Source of the DNA: Candidatus Planktophila versatilis
GTDB lineage: Bacteria > Actinomycetota > Actinomycetes > Nanopelagicales > Nanopelagicaceae
Direction: 5' to 3'
Assembly: GCF_002288265.1 (NCBI RefSeq)
Contig: NZ_CP016778.1
Location: forward strand, 62,001 to 126,000
Length of the DNA: 64,000 nucleotides
Under the pieces are notes generated by a model. It searched no databases, was not told the origin of the DNA, and saw nothing but the letters and a program-made list of their open reading frames with translations. The translations under genes were made by a program, and so were the position numbers. Positions 1 to 8,470 of this stretch are shown piece after piece (the stretch's first letter is position 1; every line of letters begins with the position of its first letter).

Positions 1-157
1 AGCCGCAGCAGATGCAGCAGATGCAGCAACAGCAGCAGCAGAAGATGCATCAGCTGCAGTTGCAACACTTGCTAAGTCTGTTAACACAGCACTAGGCAAC
101 CTCAAGAAGCAGATCACAGCGTTGACTGCTCTTGTTAACAAGCTCCTCAAGAAGTAA
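1..157 (+). CDS. C-terminal end of an Ala-rich coiled-coil protein (5' partial)
   Basis: The reading frame is open from base 2 to a TAA at 155-157, and the start lies outside the window. The visible residues begin with a run rich in Ala and Asp (AAD/AAT/AAE triplets) and end in a heptad-like, Lys-rich helix (LAKSVNTALGNLKKQITAL, then a C-terminal LLKK). This is the tail of a long helical or coiled-coil protein, plausibly a surface or secreted protein given the polysaccharide genes that follow. No catalytic domain is visible. A strong terminator follows. Confidence 0.75.
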   Translation, partial: AAADAADAATAAAEDASAAVATLAKSVNTALGNLKKQITALTALVNKLLKK

Positions 158-195
158 TCGCCTAATACGCGAAAACTTCTAGAAAAGCTCTAGAA

Positions 196-240
196 CCGAA
201 ACCCGGTTCTCCTTTGGGAGAGCCGGGTTTCGGCCTTTCT
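196..240 (+). terminator. Rho-independent terminator
   Basis: A 16-bp stem with one G-T pair (196-211 against 218-233) closes a 6-base loop and is followed by cctttct. It ends the coiled-coil gene and separates it from the ligase gene, which has its own -10 box at 246-251. Confidence 0.9.
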
Positions 241-245
241 ATCGT

Positions 246-251
246 TAGGAT
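246..251 (+). promoter_or_regulatory. Leaderless -10 box (TAGGAT) of the O-antigen ligase-like gene
   Basis: TAGGAT lies 6 bases before the ATG at 258, so transcription would start at or next to the start codon. No Shine-Dalgarno sequence is needed. Confidence 0.6.
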
Positions 252-257
252 TAGCCC

Positions 258-1958
258 ATGTTCACTAAGGCATCAGAGAAGACAGCATCACTATTAATCC
301 TGGTTGGGGCGCCATTTGTCTGCCTCTTCATTACCCTGGAATCTGTAACGGACCCGGTTAATGCGACCAAGTTAACTGCGGCAGGTGCTTTAGGGTTCGC
401 ACTATTTTCTATTTTTATCGCCTTTGCAGGCAAAGGCAATTTCTTACAGTTTAAGTATTTCCTAATTGCAGCTTGTCTATTCTTGTTAGCGTCAATTAAT
501 GCAGCCCTAAATAGCAGCTCGCCTATGGCTCAAAATATTTATGGAGCATACGGACGCAACACCGGCTTAGTTGCATATTCGGTCCTCTCAATGGTTGCAA
601 TAGGAGCCTTGTTACTGCGATCAGAGTCAAGTTTTTCAAGAATTATTTGGGGCCTTCAATTTGCTGGTCTAGTCAATGTGATTTATTGCGCTTGGGTGAT
701 TTTATTTGGAGATTTTCTCTCATGGAATAACCCTTATGGCAATATTTTAGGTTTATTTGGAAACCCGAACTTTATTTCTGCATTTCTTGGAATGTTTATA
801 ACCACGCTCATGGCGTTTTCTGTGGCAAAGACCGCGAGTTGGAAATATCGAGTAGTTGCAGTTCTGGTTGGAGCTATTGCATTTTATGAAGTGGTGGACT
901 CACACTCAATACAAGGAATTGTTGTGACTGCAGGCGGAATCGCGATTGTCGGATTCTTTGCCATCCGTGCCTACTTAAAGAATCTGTTGTTTACGTATGG
1001 GTACCTTCTCGCCGTAGGAATTGTCGGTGTATTTGCAATTTTAGGGACTTTGCAGAAGGGCCCACTTTCCTTCGTGTATAAAACTTCAGTCTCTTTGCGA
1101 GGTGAATACTGGCGTGCGGGGTTGACCATGGGCATGGACCATCCTCTTACTGGCGTGGGCATGGATTCCTATGGTGATTGGTATCGGCGTGCTCGTTCAG
1201 AAAGTGCGGCTACCGTATTGCCGGGACCGAAGACAGTGACAAACGCTTCGCACAATGTAGTCATCGATTTCTTCGCTTATGGCGGCTGGCCTTTGCTCCT
1301 TGCATACTTAGCCATGTTGACGTTAGCGGCAATTGCCATTGTGAAAGTATTACTTCGCACAAAGAGCTACAACCCAACATTTGTAGCCATGGTTTCTGCT
1401 TGGACATGTTATGAAGTGCAATCACTTATCAGTATCAATCAAATTGGACTTGCGATTTGGGGCTGGTTATTAACAGGTGCCCTCATTGCCTATGAATACA
1501 CCACCAGATCTAGCACAAGTCAAGTGAAAGCCCCGACGGCAGGCCCAGTGAGGTCTAAACAGAGCGTTTCTACTGGCGTCATCTCTCCACAGCTAGTTGC
1601 TGGAGTCGGAGCCCTCATTGGCATTCTTATTGCGGTTCCGCCTATGAGCGCTGATACTAAATGGAGATCAGCTACTAGTTCAGGGGATGCAACAAAAGTT
1701 CTTGCAGCACTTGATTCGGGTTATCTTTCACCGAGTGATTCAGCGAGATATGCACAAGCCGTACAACTCTTTGCCTCCAATAACTTGATGGAGCAAGCGC
1801 ACGATATTGCTCTTAAGGCAATTGAATTTAACCCTGATTACTTTGATGCATGGCGAGTGCTTTACTACTTGTCTAACTCTACAGAAGCTGAAAAGGTGCA
1901 GGCACAAGAGAATATGAAGCGCCTTGACCCACGCAATCCGGATGTTCTTGCGCCATAA
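258..1958 (+). CDS. O-antigen ligase/Wzy-like membrane protein with C-terminal TPR-like tail
   Basis: This 566-residue protein has about ten or more hydrophobic segments through residue ~430. It also has the conserved extracytoplasmic loop of the O-antigen ligase/polymerase family, seen as DHPLTGVGMDSYGDW followed by ASHNVVIDFFAYGG. Family members join or polymerise glycan units at the outer face of the cytoplasmic membrane. The last ~80 residues look TPR-like (alternating helices ending in FNPDYFDAWRVL and LDPRNPDVL). The stop codon directly abuts the ATG of a nucleotide-sugar dehydrogenase, so the two are co-transcribed. Substrate and polymer are unknown. The start is supported by the -10 box at 246-251. 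Confidence 0.75.
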   Translation: MFTKASEKTASLLILVGAPFVCLFITLESVTDPVNATKLTAAGALGFALFSIFIAFAGKGNFLQFKYFLIAACLFLLASINAALNSSSPMAQNIYGAYGRNTGLVAYSVLSMVAIGALLLRSESSFSRIIWGLQFAGLVNVIYCAWVILFGDFLSWNNPYGNILGLFGNPNFISAFLGMFITTLMAFSVAKTASWKYRVVAVLVGAIAFYEVVDSHSIQGIVVTAGGIAIVGFFAIRAYLKNLLFTYGYLLAVGIVGVFAILGTLQKGPLSFVYKTSVSLRGEYWRAGLTMGMDHPLTGVGMDSYGDWYRRARSESAATVLPGPKTVTNASHNVVIDFFAYGGWPLLLAYLAMLTLAAIAIVKVLLRTKSYNPTFVAMVSAWTCYEVQSLISINQIGLAIWGWLLTGALIAYEYTTRSSTSQVKAPTAGPVRSKQSVSTGVISPQLVAGVGALIGILIAVPPMSADTKWRSATSSGDATKVLAALDSGYLSPSDSARYAQAVQLFASNNLMEQAHDIALKAIEFNPDYFDAWRVLYYLSNSTEAEKVQAQENMKRLDPRNPDVLAP

Positions 1959-3164
1959 ATGAAAGTTTCGATAATCGGGCAAGGTTATGTGGGCCTTACC
2001 ATCTCAGCCTTTGCTGGCGAGCACTTTGAGGTCGTGGGCTTTGATAACAATCAGAAGATTGTGGATCAACTCAATCAAGGGATCTCGCATATTGAAGGCG
2101 TGGAGAGTGCTCTCCTCAAACAATGGATTAAGCAGGGGCGCTATCGCGCCACTACCAAAGGTGCTGACATTGCAGATTCTGAAATTGTAGTGATTGCGGT
2201 TCCAACACCGCTGACCCAGGACAGAAAACCAGATTTAACTTTTATTGATGCGGCATGCAAGACGGTGGGTGAGAACCTCAATCGCACAGCGCTGATTATT
2301 AATGAATCAACATCTTTTCCAGGCACGCTGCGCGATTACATCAAGCCAGCTATTGAAAAGTATTCAGGTGGGAAGTTTGACCATCTTTATGCAATCTCAC
2401 CTGAGCGAGTAGATCCGGGTCGAAGTGATTACAACCAGAAGAACACTCCGAGGCTGTATGCGGGATTAACGCCAGAAGCATCGAGTGCAACCCGTGCGTT
2501 TTACGCAAAGTTCTGTGATCAGTTGGTTGAGGTCTCATCGCCTGAAGTTGCGGAAGCTGCGAAGCTATTCGAAAATACTTTTAGGCAAGTAAACATTGCA
2601 CTTGTCAATGAATTTGCTCAGATTACAAATGCTTTAGGCATTAGCGTCTATGAGACCTTAGATGCTGCCAATACAAAGCCATATGGGTTTATGAAGTTCA
2701 CACCGAGTGCCGGTGTGGGCGGGCACTGTATTCCGGTGGATCCCACCTATTTAGCGGCTGTTGCCGAAGAACGTGGCGTGCCGGCAACATTTATTCGCCG
2801 GGCAAATGAAGTGAATCTAGAGATGTCGAAATACATTGTTGATCGCGTGCAGGGCGATAACGGTGGGAGCCTGCAAGGTAAGAGTGTGTTGGTAGTGGGA
2901 GTTGCCTATAAGCCGAATGTGGCAGATGTGAGAGAGACAGCTGCGGAGCTAGTCATTGAGCATCTACGTGCCCGTGGGGCTGTGGTGGCTTGGCATGATG
3001 ACGTTGTGGGTAGTTGGCATGGGGAAAGTTCTTCGCCGCTGTCGGGGGCAGATATCACGGTGGTGATTACTAAGCATGATGTGGTGGATGCGAGAGCGAT
3101 TATGGCTAGTGCGCCCTATGTATTTGATACGACAGGAAAGATTGCTGGAGCTAAGGGGCTCTAA
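1959..3164 (+). CDS. UDP-sugar 6-dehydrogenase (UDP-GlcNAc/ManNAc/glucose dehydrogenase family)
   Basis: This 401-residue protein should oxidise C6 of a UDP-sugar to the carboxylate using NAD. The N-terminal Rossmann motif is GQGYVGL. The catalytic Cys is residue 257 in GVGGHCIPVDP, and a third NAD/UDP-binding domain lies after ~residue 305 (VLVVGVAYKPNVADVRE). The GGHCIPVDPTYL form is closer to N-acetyl-hexosamine dehydrogenases (WbpA/WecC type) than to plain Ugd, but the substrate cannot be fixed from sequence. Its ATG immediately follows the TAA of the ligase-like gene. It converges with the epimerase gene with zero spacing (stops at 3164 and 3165). Confidence 0.85.
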   Translation: MKVSIIGQGYVGLTISAFAGEHFEVVGFDNNQKIVDQLNQGISHIEGVESALLKQWIKQGRYRATTKGADIADSEIVVIAVPTPLTQDRKPDLTFIDAACKTVGENLNRTALIINESTSFPGTLRDYIKPAIEKYSGGKFDHLYAISPERVDPGRSDYNQKNTPRLYAGLTPEASSATRAFYAKFCDQLVEVSSPEVAEAAKLFENTFRQVNIALVNEFAQITNALGISVYETLDAANTKPYGFMKFTPSAGVGGHCIPVDPTYLAAVAEERGVPATFIRRANEVNLEMSKYIVDRVQGDNGGSLQGKSVLVVGVAYKPNVADVRETAAELVIEHLRARGAVVAWHDDVVGSWHGESSSPLSGADITVVITKHDVVDARAIMASAPYVFDTTGKIAGAKGL

Positions 3165-4118
3165 TTACTTCTTAAAGCTTGCGGCAACGCTATCGATAAT
3201 TGAATCAAGTGAGTGAGTTGGCTCCCAGCCGATACTCTTTTTGATCTTGTTGATATCGGGCACGCGGCGTTGCATATCTTCAAAGCCTGCTGGGTATGCA
3301 TCACTATATGGAATGTATGTGATCTGTGATGTTGAGCCTGTGCGCTGGATGATCTTGGTGGCAAGTTCTTTAATGGTGGTCTCACCAACGCCGCCAACGT
3401 TGAAGTAATCACCGATGGTGGCATCAGTGCCTGCCAGTGTGAGCACAGCCCTGATGGCATCTTCTATATGGCAAAAGACTCGTGATTGGCTGCCGTCGTC
3501 ATAGATGACTATCTCTTCGTTTTTAAGGGCTGCTTGAATAAAACGAGGGACAACCATTCCGTATTGGCCAGTTTGGCGTGGGCCGACGGTGTTAAAGAAA
3601 CGGATGGTGGTGACTTTAAGTCCATGGGTCTTGTGCAGTGTGTGAGCAACAGCTTCTTCCAGCGCTTTGGCATCTGAATAAGTCCAGCGAATCTTTTGTG
3701 GGGGGCCAACAACTCGATCTGATTCTTCATGCAGTGGCTGGTTGGGGTTCTTGCCATAGATTTCAGAGGTGGAGGCGATGATGATGCGCTTGTTATGTGT
3801 GGTGGCGGCATTCAGCACTACCTCAGAGCCAGCAAAGTTGCGATCAATAGATTCAATGGTGTGATCCATGATGTTCTTAACGCCAAGGGCAGCAGCTAAG
3901 TGAAAGACGATGTCGGATTGCTCAACGAGTTGGTTCACTAGGGTGACATCTCTTATATCACCGGTGTGAACCGTGATTTTCTCTTTCAGGTGAGCAATAT
4001 TGGCTTGTGAGCCGGTGCTCATATTGTCCAAGATTGTGACTTCATCCCCACGGGCGATCAGGGCATCGGCTAAGTGAGAGCCGATGAAACCGGCGCCACC
4101 GGTGATGAATGCACGCAT
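3165..4118 (-). CDS. NAD-dependent nucleotide-sugar epimerase/dehydratase (extended SDR)
   Basis: From the start chosen here the protein is 317 residues. It begins MRAFITGGAGFIGSHLAD, the GxxGxxG cofactor motif. It has an active-site TSEIYG segment and a YSDAK (YxxxK) dyad, followed by RFFNTVGPRQTGQYGMVVPRF, typical of UDP-glucose 4-epimerase, UDP-glucuronate decarboxylase and dTDP-glucose dehydratase relatives. An ATG seven codons further upstream is also in frame. The inner ATG is preferred because a TAGACT -10 box sits 7 bases before it and the SDR fold begins exactly there. Together with the converging dehydrogenase it probably supplies a modified sugar for a surface glycan. Confidence 0.8.
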   Translation of the reverse strand: MRAFITGGAGFIGSHLADALIARGDEVTILDNMSTGSQANIAHLKEKITVHTGDIRDVTLVNQLVEQSDIVFHLAAALGVKNIMDHTIESIDRNFAGSEVVLNAATTHNKRIIIASTSEIYGKNPNQPLHEESDRVVGPPQKIRWTYSDAKALEEAVAHTLHKTHGLKVTTIRFFNTVGPRQTGQYGMVVPRFIQAALKNEEIVIYDDGSQSRVFCHIEDAIRAVLTLAGTDATIGDYFNVGGVGETTIKELATKIIQRTGSTSQITYIPYSDAYPAGFEDMQRRVPDINKIKKSIGWEPTHSLDSIIDSVAASFKK

Positions 4119-4125
4119 AGGTGTG

Positions 4126-4131
4126 AGTCTA
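4126..4131 (-). promoter_or_regulatory. Leaderless -10 box (TAGACT) of the epimerase gene
   Basis: On the minus strand TAGACT is followed by 7 bases and the ATG at 4118. It decides between two possible in-frame starts. Confidence 0.55.
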
Positions 4132-4178
4132 TCTTTCATTCTTATTCTTTATTGTTAAGGGCTAGCTCAGCTTTACGG

Positions 4179-4184
4179 CAAGAT
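4179..4184 (+). promoter_or_regulatory. Possible -10 box (CAAGAT) for a leaderless mini-ORF before the sugar kinase
   Basis: CAAGAT lies 6 bases before the ATG at 4191. It lacks the usual first T but matches the nAAGAT form also seen 6 bases before gpmA. Confidence 0.35.
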
Positions 4185-4190
4185 AGCCCC

Positions 4191-4220
4191 ATGGCCAAGA
4201 GAACGGGTGGGCAGCGATGA
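4191..4220 (+). CDS. Putative 9-residue leaderless uORF (MAKRTGGQR)
   Basis: ATG at 4191 opens a nine-codon frame whose TGA (4218-4220) overlaps the ATG of the PfkB kinase gene as ATGA. If transcription starts at the CAAGAT-derived position this ATG would be the first codon of the mRNA. The kinase would then be translated by termination-reinitiation. Short frames occur by chance, so confidence is low; a similar arrangement occurs at 47937. Confidence 0.3.
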   Translation: MAKRTGGQR

Positions 4221-5125
4221 CTATCTGGGTCTGTGGCGAAGTACTTATTGATCTCATTCCGGGCGTAGATGGTGTGCGCATAGGCCATGTAGGTGGTGGG
4301 CCGGCAAATACCGCCAAAGCTCTGGCGCGACTTGGTCAGGATGTGCAGTTCATTGCTGGGATTTCAACTGATGTTGATGGAGTCGCTGCGCGCAAAGAGC
4401 TATTAGAAGATGAAGTGAAATTAGATTTAGCACTTACAAGTGATAAGCCAACATGTCTAGCAATTGTTTCACTAACTAGTAATGGCAGTGCGTCCTATGA
4501 ATTTAAGATTGCCGGAACGGCCACCTTTGATTTCTCACTTGATTGGTTACCAGATCCTGCTCGTTATAAGCCAAATGTGCTTCACATCGGCACGCTGGCC
4601 ACAGTTATTGCCCCGGGTGCGGATGTGCTCTATGACTGGGCACTGCGCGTAGCCGAGTTTGCACCCATTGTCTTTGATCCAAATATTCGCCCAGCAGTCT
4701 TATCAGATCGCGACCTCTATGAAGCAGCTGTTGAAAAATGGACCGCTATCTCATCTGTCATTAAAGTCAGTGAGGACGATCTAGCTTGGCTTTATCCGGG
4801 GCAGAACTATGTAGATGTGGCTGCGCGCTGGATTAATGATGGCGCGGCACTCGTAGTTGTTACCCGAGGCGCACAAGGAATTATTGGTTTCACATCAGAA
4901 GGTTCTGTGGAAGTAGAAGGTGCGAAAGTTACCGTGGCAGATACTGTTGGCGCAGGAGATACCGTAGGTGCCATCATTGTGGAAGCGATGATTGAAAAAG
5001 GAATTCTGGCACTGACAGGTGATGTGCTTCGTGCAACACTGCACCGAGCAGCAGTTGCTGCTGGCATTACCTGTTCTCGCAAAGGTGCGCAGCCACCGTA
5101 TAAGCATGAGTTAAAGGGTGTGTAA
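4217..5125 (+). CDS. PfkB-family carbohydrate kinase (fructokinase-like)
   Basis: This 302-residue ribokinase-fold kinase probably phosphorylates a free sugar with ATP. Signature 1 is GGGPANTAKALARLGQDV near residues 25-42. The ATP/anion-hole signature near the C-terminus is DTVGAGDTVGA, containing the catalytic Asp; the usual DAF after GAG is DTV here. The TAA overlaps the ATG of the mutarotase by one base (TAATG), so they form an operon with coupled translation. Fructokinase is a reasonable first guess; ribose, tagatose or deoxygluconate kinase are alternatives. Confidence 0.8.
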   Translation: MTIWVCGEVLIDLIPGVDGVRIGHVGGGPANTAKALARLGQDVQFIAGISTDVDGVAARKELLEDEVKLDLALTSDKPTCLAIVSLTSNGSASYEFKIAGTATFDFSLDWLPDPARYKPNVLHIGTLATVIAPGADVLYDWALRVAEFAPIVFDPNIRPAVLSDRDLYEAAVEKWTAISSVIKVSEDDLAWLYPGQNYVDVAARWINDGAALVVVTRGAQGIIGFTSEGSVEVEGAKVTVADTVGAGDTVGAIIVEAMIEKGILALTGDVLRATLHRAAVAAGITCSRKGAQPPYKHELKGV

Positions 5126-5889
5126 TGCAATTTATTGATGATGCCGAGTTTCAAGTAGCTATCGACCTTGATGGTGGTGGAAAAATCACTTCCATTAAAT
5201 GGCGCGAGCTGGAATTTACTATTCCTTTTCGCGGAAACGTGCTCACCTCTGGGTGGTATCCGATGGCGCCGTGGGCGGGGCGTGTTCGAGATGGATTGAT
5301 TACTTCAGCTTCTGGTGTGGAACATCAGCTGCCAACAAATATCGATCCCCCACATGCGATTCATGGTTTTGGAATTACTTCCTCTTGGCAGGAAATAGGC
5401 CCTGGTCGTTCTTTATTACATCTGCCAAAGCCATATCAAGGTGCAACGGTGGAGCAGACAATAGAAGTTCTCGATGATGCAATTCGTTGGTCACTTGAAT
5501 ACGATGACAATGGCTGCGAGCTTCCATTCTGGTTAGGTATGCATCCATGGTTTGCGCGTGATCTAGACCGTGGTGGGCAAGCAGAAGTTGAATTCAAGGC
5601 AGAGAAGATGCTTAAGCGTGGCTCTGATGGTCTGCCCAAGAATGAAATGGTGGCGATGGCACCTGAGCCTTGGGATGATGCCTTTACTGAAATTCGTGGA
5701 ACTCCAGCAGTTGCTTGGGAAGGTGTTGCACGTATTGATATTGAATCTGATGCACCGTGGTGGGTTGTCTATACCGAAGATCCTGATGGAGTTTGTATTG
5801 AGCCACAGACTGCGCCCCCTGATGCTGCCAATCTTGGAATAAGTGGTGAGAACTACATTGAAGCACTCTTTGTTTTCTCCCAAGGCTAA
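5125..5889 (+). CDS. Aldose 1-epimerase (galactose mutarotase-like)
   Basis: The 254-residue protein fits the mutarotase beta-sandwich family, which interconverts alpha and beta anomers of aldoses. The catalytic His region is PHAIHGFGI (about residues 74-82) and a second conserved stretch is LPFWLGMHPWFARDL. The general base Glu is probably in GENYIEALFVF near the C-terminus. It overlaps the upstream kinase gene by one base, so the pair probably feeds one sugar into central metabolism. Confidence 0.8.
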   Translation: MQFIDDAEFQVAIDLDGGGKITSIKWRELEFTIPFRGNVLTSGWYPMAPWAGRVRDGLITSASGVEHQLPTNIDPPHAIHGFGITSSWQEIGPGRSLLHLPKPYQGATVEQTIEVLDDAIRWSLEYDDNGCELPFWLGMHPWFARDLDRGGQAEVEFKAEKMLKRGSDGLPKNEMVAMAPEPWDDAFTEIRGTPAVAWEGVARIDIESDAPWWVVYTEDPDGVCIEPQTAPPDAANLGISGENYIEALFVFSQG

Positions 5890-5905
5890 ATAGACTGTGT
5901 GAACT

Positions 5906-7267
5906 ATGAGCACCCAGATAGATAGAGCCCACTTAAAGAAGCTGCGCGCAGTTGAAGAGCAGCGCTTTCTTGATCTCCATCAGAAATCAGCTGCCGCCTT
6001 TGCAGATTCAAAGAAGGTGATGCACGAAGGTGTTCCCATGTCGTGGATGGCTAAGTGGCCAGGTGCGCATCCTCTTTTTGTGAAAGAGGCAAAAGGTGCG
6101 CGCTTTACCGACCTTGATGGGCATTCTTACGTTGATTTCTGTCTGGGTGATACCGGCTCCATGACCGGACACTCTCCTGATGCCACAGTTGCTGCAATTC
6201 GTGAGCAAGTGGGTAGAGGCATTACTGCGATGTTGCCAACACAAGATGCGGCAATCGTCTCGCAGCTACTCAAAGATCGCTTTGGTCTGCCGCTCTGGCA
6301 ATTTACCGTCTCTGCTACCGATGCTAACCGCCACGTGATTCGCTATTCGCGGATGATTACTGGGCGCAGCAAGATAGTTGTGATTGATCGTTGTTATCAC
6401 GGCTCAGTCGATGAAACATTTGCCACACTCGATGGCGCCGGCCTTACCATTAAGCGCGAGGGAAACATCGGAGCACCGGTTGATCTCGATGTCACAACTC
6501 GGGTCGTTGAATTTAATGATTTAGCGGCGATGGAGGCAGCACTTGCTCACGGTGATGTTGCTGCGATTTTGATGGAACCGGCGATGACAAATATTGGAAT
6601 TGTTTTGCCAGTAGCTGGTTACTTGCAGGGCGTGCAGGCTTTGGCTAGGAAATACGGCGCCTATTTAATTATTGATGAGACTCACACCATCTCGGTCGGC
6701 CCTGGTGGAATGACAAAAGACCTTGGCTTAAAACCAGACTTCCTCACCATCGGTAAGGCACTTGCCGCTGGTATCCCAACTGGAACATTTGGCATGACGC
6801 AAGAGATTGCCGATGCCATTACCAAGATGGTCGAGTTAGAGATTATTGATTTAGGTGGAATTGGTGGAACGTTAGCTGGTAACGCGCTTTCGTTGGCTGC
6901 GATGAAGGCAACGCTCACTGATGTGTTAACGCCGGCAAACTTTGAAAAGATGATCGCACTGGGAAATCAGTGGTGTGATGGAGTAGATGCGGCAATTGCC
7001 GAATTTGATCTTGATTGGCATTGCAATCGACTCGGCGCACGCGGTGAATACATCTTTAAAGGTAAAGCCCCACTAACAGGTAAGCAGGCTGCTGAATCAG
7101 GTGACTTTGAACTTGAGCAGTACATCCACCTGCGCTTACTTAACGATGGCTATCTGATTACGCCTTTTCACAATATGGCGCTGATGTGTCCTGATACTAC
7201 CGAGGCTGATGTCGATGGCCACACGGAAGCCTTTAGGGCGATGTGCGCAGAACTTGTTAAAGGTTAG
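5906..7267 (+). CDS. Class III aminotransferase, glutamate-1-semialdehyde-aminomutase-like
   Basis: This 453-residue PLP enzyme has the class III pattern: LIIDETHT, with the Asp that pairs with the PLP pyridine nitrogen, then TIGKALAAGIPTGTFG, with the Schiff-base Lys. The N-terminal half (HPLFVKEAKGARFTDLDGHSYVDFCLG) resembles GSA aminomutase and aspartate-aminotransferase-family proteins. Haem-type HemL is unlikely to be the only role, because no tetrapyrrole genes lie nearby. It sits 16 bp after the mutarotase with a possible TAGACT box at 5891-5896 (9 bases from the ATG). The real amino donor and product are not evident. Confidence 0.75.
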   Translation: MSTQIDRAHLKKLRAVEEQRFLDLHQKSAAAFADSKKVMHEGVPMSWMAKWPGAHPLFVKEAKGARFTDLDGHSYVDFCLGDTGSMTGHSPDATVAAIREQVGRGITAMLPTQDAAIVSQLLKDRFGLPLWQFTVSATDANRHVIRYSRMITGRSKIVVIDRCYHGSVDETFATLDGAGLTIKREGNIGAPVDLDVTTRVVEFNDLAAMEAALAHGDVAAILMEPAMTNIGIVLPVAGYLQGVQALARKYGAYLIIDETHTISVGPGGMTKDLGLKPDFLTIGKALAAGIPTGTFGMTQEIADAITKMVELEIIDLGGIGGTLAGNALSLAAMKATLTDVLTPANFEKMIALGNQWCDGVDAAIAEFDLDWHCNRLGARGEYIFKGKAPLTGKQAAESGDFELEQYIHLRLLNDGYLITPFHNMALMCPDTTEADVDGHTEAFRAMCAELVKG

Positions 7268-7737
7268 TTAAACCCTAAGGTCTTATAAAGACCTTTACCT
7301 GCTTCATTATCTTCATCAACATAGAGCATCCCTTGTGTGATTCCTTTATTCTTTAAGTAGATCAAGCCTTGTGTACACAGGGCTTTACCAATGCCTTTTC
7401 CTGAATGCGCAGGGTCAACACCGATTACGTAGAGTTCACCAATAGGCTCTTTATTGACGAGATCTTGATGGATCTTGGTCCAACAGAAGCCAATGATTTT
7501 CTCCTCACTTACACATAAGAAGAAACCATGTGGGTCAAACCACGGCTCATGCATGCGGTTCTCTAAATCTGCCATCGCCCAATTACCTTGGTCTGGGTGG
7601 GTGCTAAAGATTCTGTTGTTCAGCTCTAACCAGGGCTGTGGATGTAATTGGGTATCAAAGGTGATGATGTGAAAGTTATGTGCAACCGGGTTAATTGGTT
7701 CTGCTAGTGAGCGATGGAGTTTAAGAATACGGCGCAT
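7264..7737 (-). CDS. mshD: Single-domain mycothiol synthase-like GNAT acetyltransferase
   Basis: The 157 residues match the C-terminal GNAT domain of MshD, which acetylates Cys-GlcN-Ins to make mycothiol. The diagnostic blocks are FSTHPDQGNWAMADLENR, EPWFDPHGFFL, GFCWTKIH, GELYVIGVDPAHSGKGIGKA (acetyl-CoA loop) and GMLYVDEDNEAGKGLYKTLGF. Actinobacterial MshD is usually about 300 residues with two GNAT halves; the N-terminal half is absent here, with only ~25 residues before the match. The ATG follows the stop of the GlnR-like regulator gene by two bases, so they are one operon. mshA lies 5 kb away. A truncated but active enzyme is possible; activity is not proven. Confidence 0.75.
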   Translation of the reverse strand: MRRILKLHRSLAEPINPVAHNFHIITFDTQLHPQPWLELNNRIFSTHPDQGNWAMADLENRMHEPWFDPHGFFLCVSEEKIIGFCWTKIHQDLVNKEPIGELYVIGVDPAHSGKGIGKALCTQGLIYLKNKGITQGMLYVDEDNEAGKGLYKTLGFN

Positions 7738-7739
7738 TG

Positions 7740-8453
7740 CTACACAAGCTCAGATAGAGATGATTCCTTGCCACCACTTTGAACAGTGAAGCGGTATCCA
7801 ACGTTGCGCACGGTGCCAATGACAGATTCAAACTCTGGACCAAGCTTTGAGCGAAGGCGACGGATGTGAACATCTACCGTGCGCGTGCCACCGAAGTAGT
7901 CATAGCCCCAGATTTCTTGCAGAAGTTGGGCGCGCGAAAAAACCCGACCGGGATGTTGAGCCAGGTATTTAAGGAGTTCAAACTCTTTAAAGGTTAGATC
8001 GAGTGCAGTTCCTTTAATTTTTGCAGTGTAAGAATGTTCATCAATGACAACATCGCCTTGGCGAATTTCAGATGAGGTGGGATCACTTGCCTGGGTGTGG
8101 GCAGCGTGTGCACCGACTGCGATACGGATACGAGCATCAACTTCGGCAGGGCCGGCAGTGTCGAGAATGACATCGGTGAAGCCCCAATCTGCGGCAAATG
8201 CAGAGAGTCCACCTTCAGTAGTAATTGCAATGATGGGAGCGCCCACACCTGTTGTGGCAAGTAATCGTGTGAGTGATTTTGCGCCTGGAAAATCACGACG
8301 GGCATCGATAAAGACAATATCCATTACCGGTGTATCAATGAGAACAGATGCTTCAAGCGGGGCTACTTTGCAGGTGTGTTGCAAGAGGGCAAGTGCTGGC
8401 AGCACGTCAGCACTTGCTGCATGCGAATTTGTCAGTAGCAACACCTTGGCCAT
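7740..8453 (-). CDS. OmpR/GlnR-like winged-helix response regulator
   Basis: Starting at [11 protein letters not shown] the protein has 237 residues. An atypical receiver domain (Asp in [12 protein letters not shown]) is followed by a winged-helix DNA-binding domain ([43 protein letters not shown]). Domain order and position beside mshD and a ThiX-type thioredoxin match the mycobacterial GlnR neighbourhood as I recall it, and no histidine kinase is adjacent. A longer frame starting at 8489 is open but overlaps the divergent thioredoxin gene. The ATG at 8453 is chosen because TATTCT lies 6 bases before it. Confidence 0.75.
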   Translation of the reverse strand: MAKVLLLTNSHAASADVLPALALLQHTCKVAPLEASVLIDTPVMDIVFIDARRDFPGAKSLTRLLATTGVGAPIIAITTEGGLSAFAADWGFTDVILDTAGPAEVDARIRIAVGAHAAHTQASDPTSSEIRQGDVVIDEHSYTAKIKGTALDLTFKEFELLKYLAQHPGRVFSRAQLLQEIWGYDYFGGTRTVDVHIRRLRSKLGPEFESVIGTVRNVGYRFTVQSGGKESSLSELV

Positions 8454-8458
8454 TGTGT

Positions 8459-8465
8459 GAGAATA
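8459..8465. promoter_or_regulatory. Overlapping divergent -10 boxes for the GlnR-like gene and thioredoxin gene
   Basis: On the minus strand TATTCT (8460-8465) is 6 bases from the ATG at 8453. On the plus strand GAGAAT (8459-8464) is 6 bases from the GTG at 8471. Only 17 bp separate the two start codons, so both leaderless promoters would share the same bases. Confidence 0.5.
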
Positions 8466-8470
8466 CTCTT

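Noticed and set aside
1..60. GCA/CAG-like triplet run that looks like a microsatellite
   Set aside because: It reads as Ala/Asp codons in the open frame of the coiled-coil protein; the units are imperfect and codon-based.
8348..8470. N-terminal extension of the thioredoxin frame
   Set aside because: It lies wholly antisense to the regulator gene and has no anchor-like start; the GTG at 8471 begins a proper membrane anchor.
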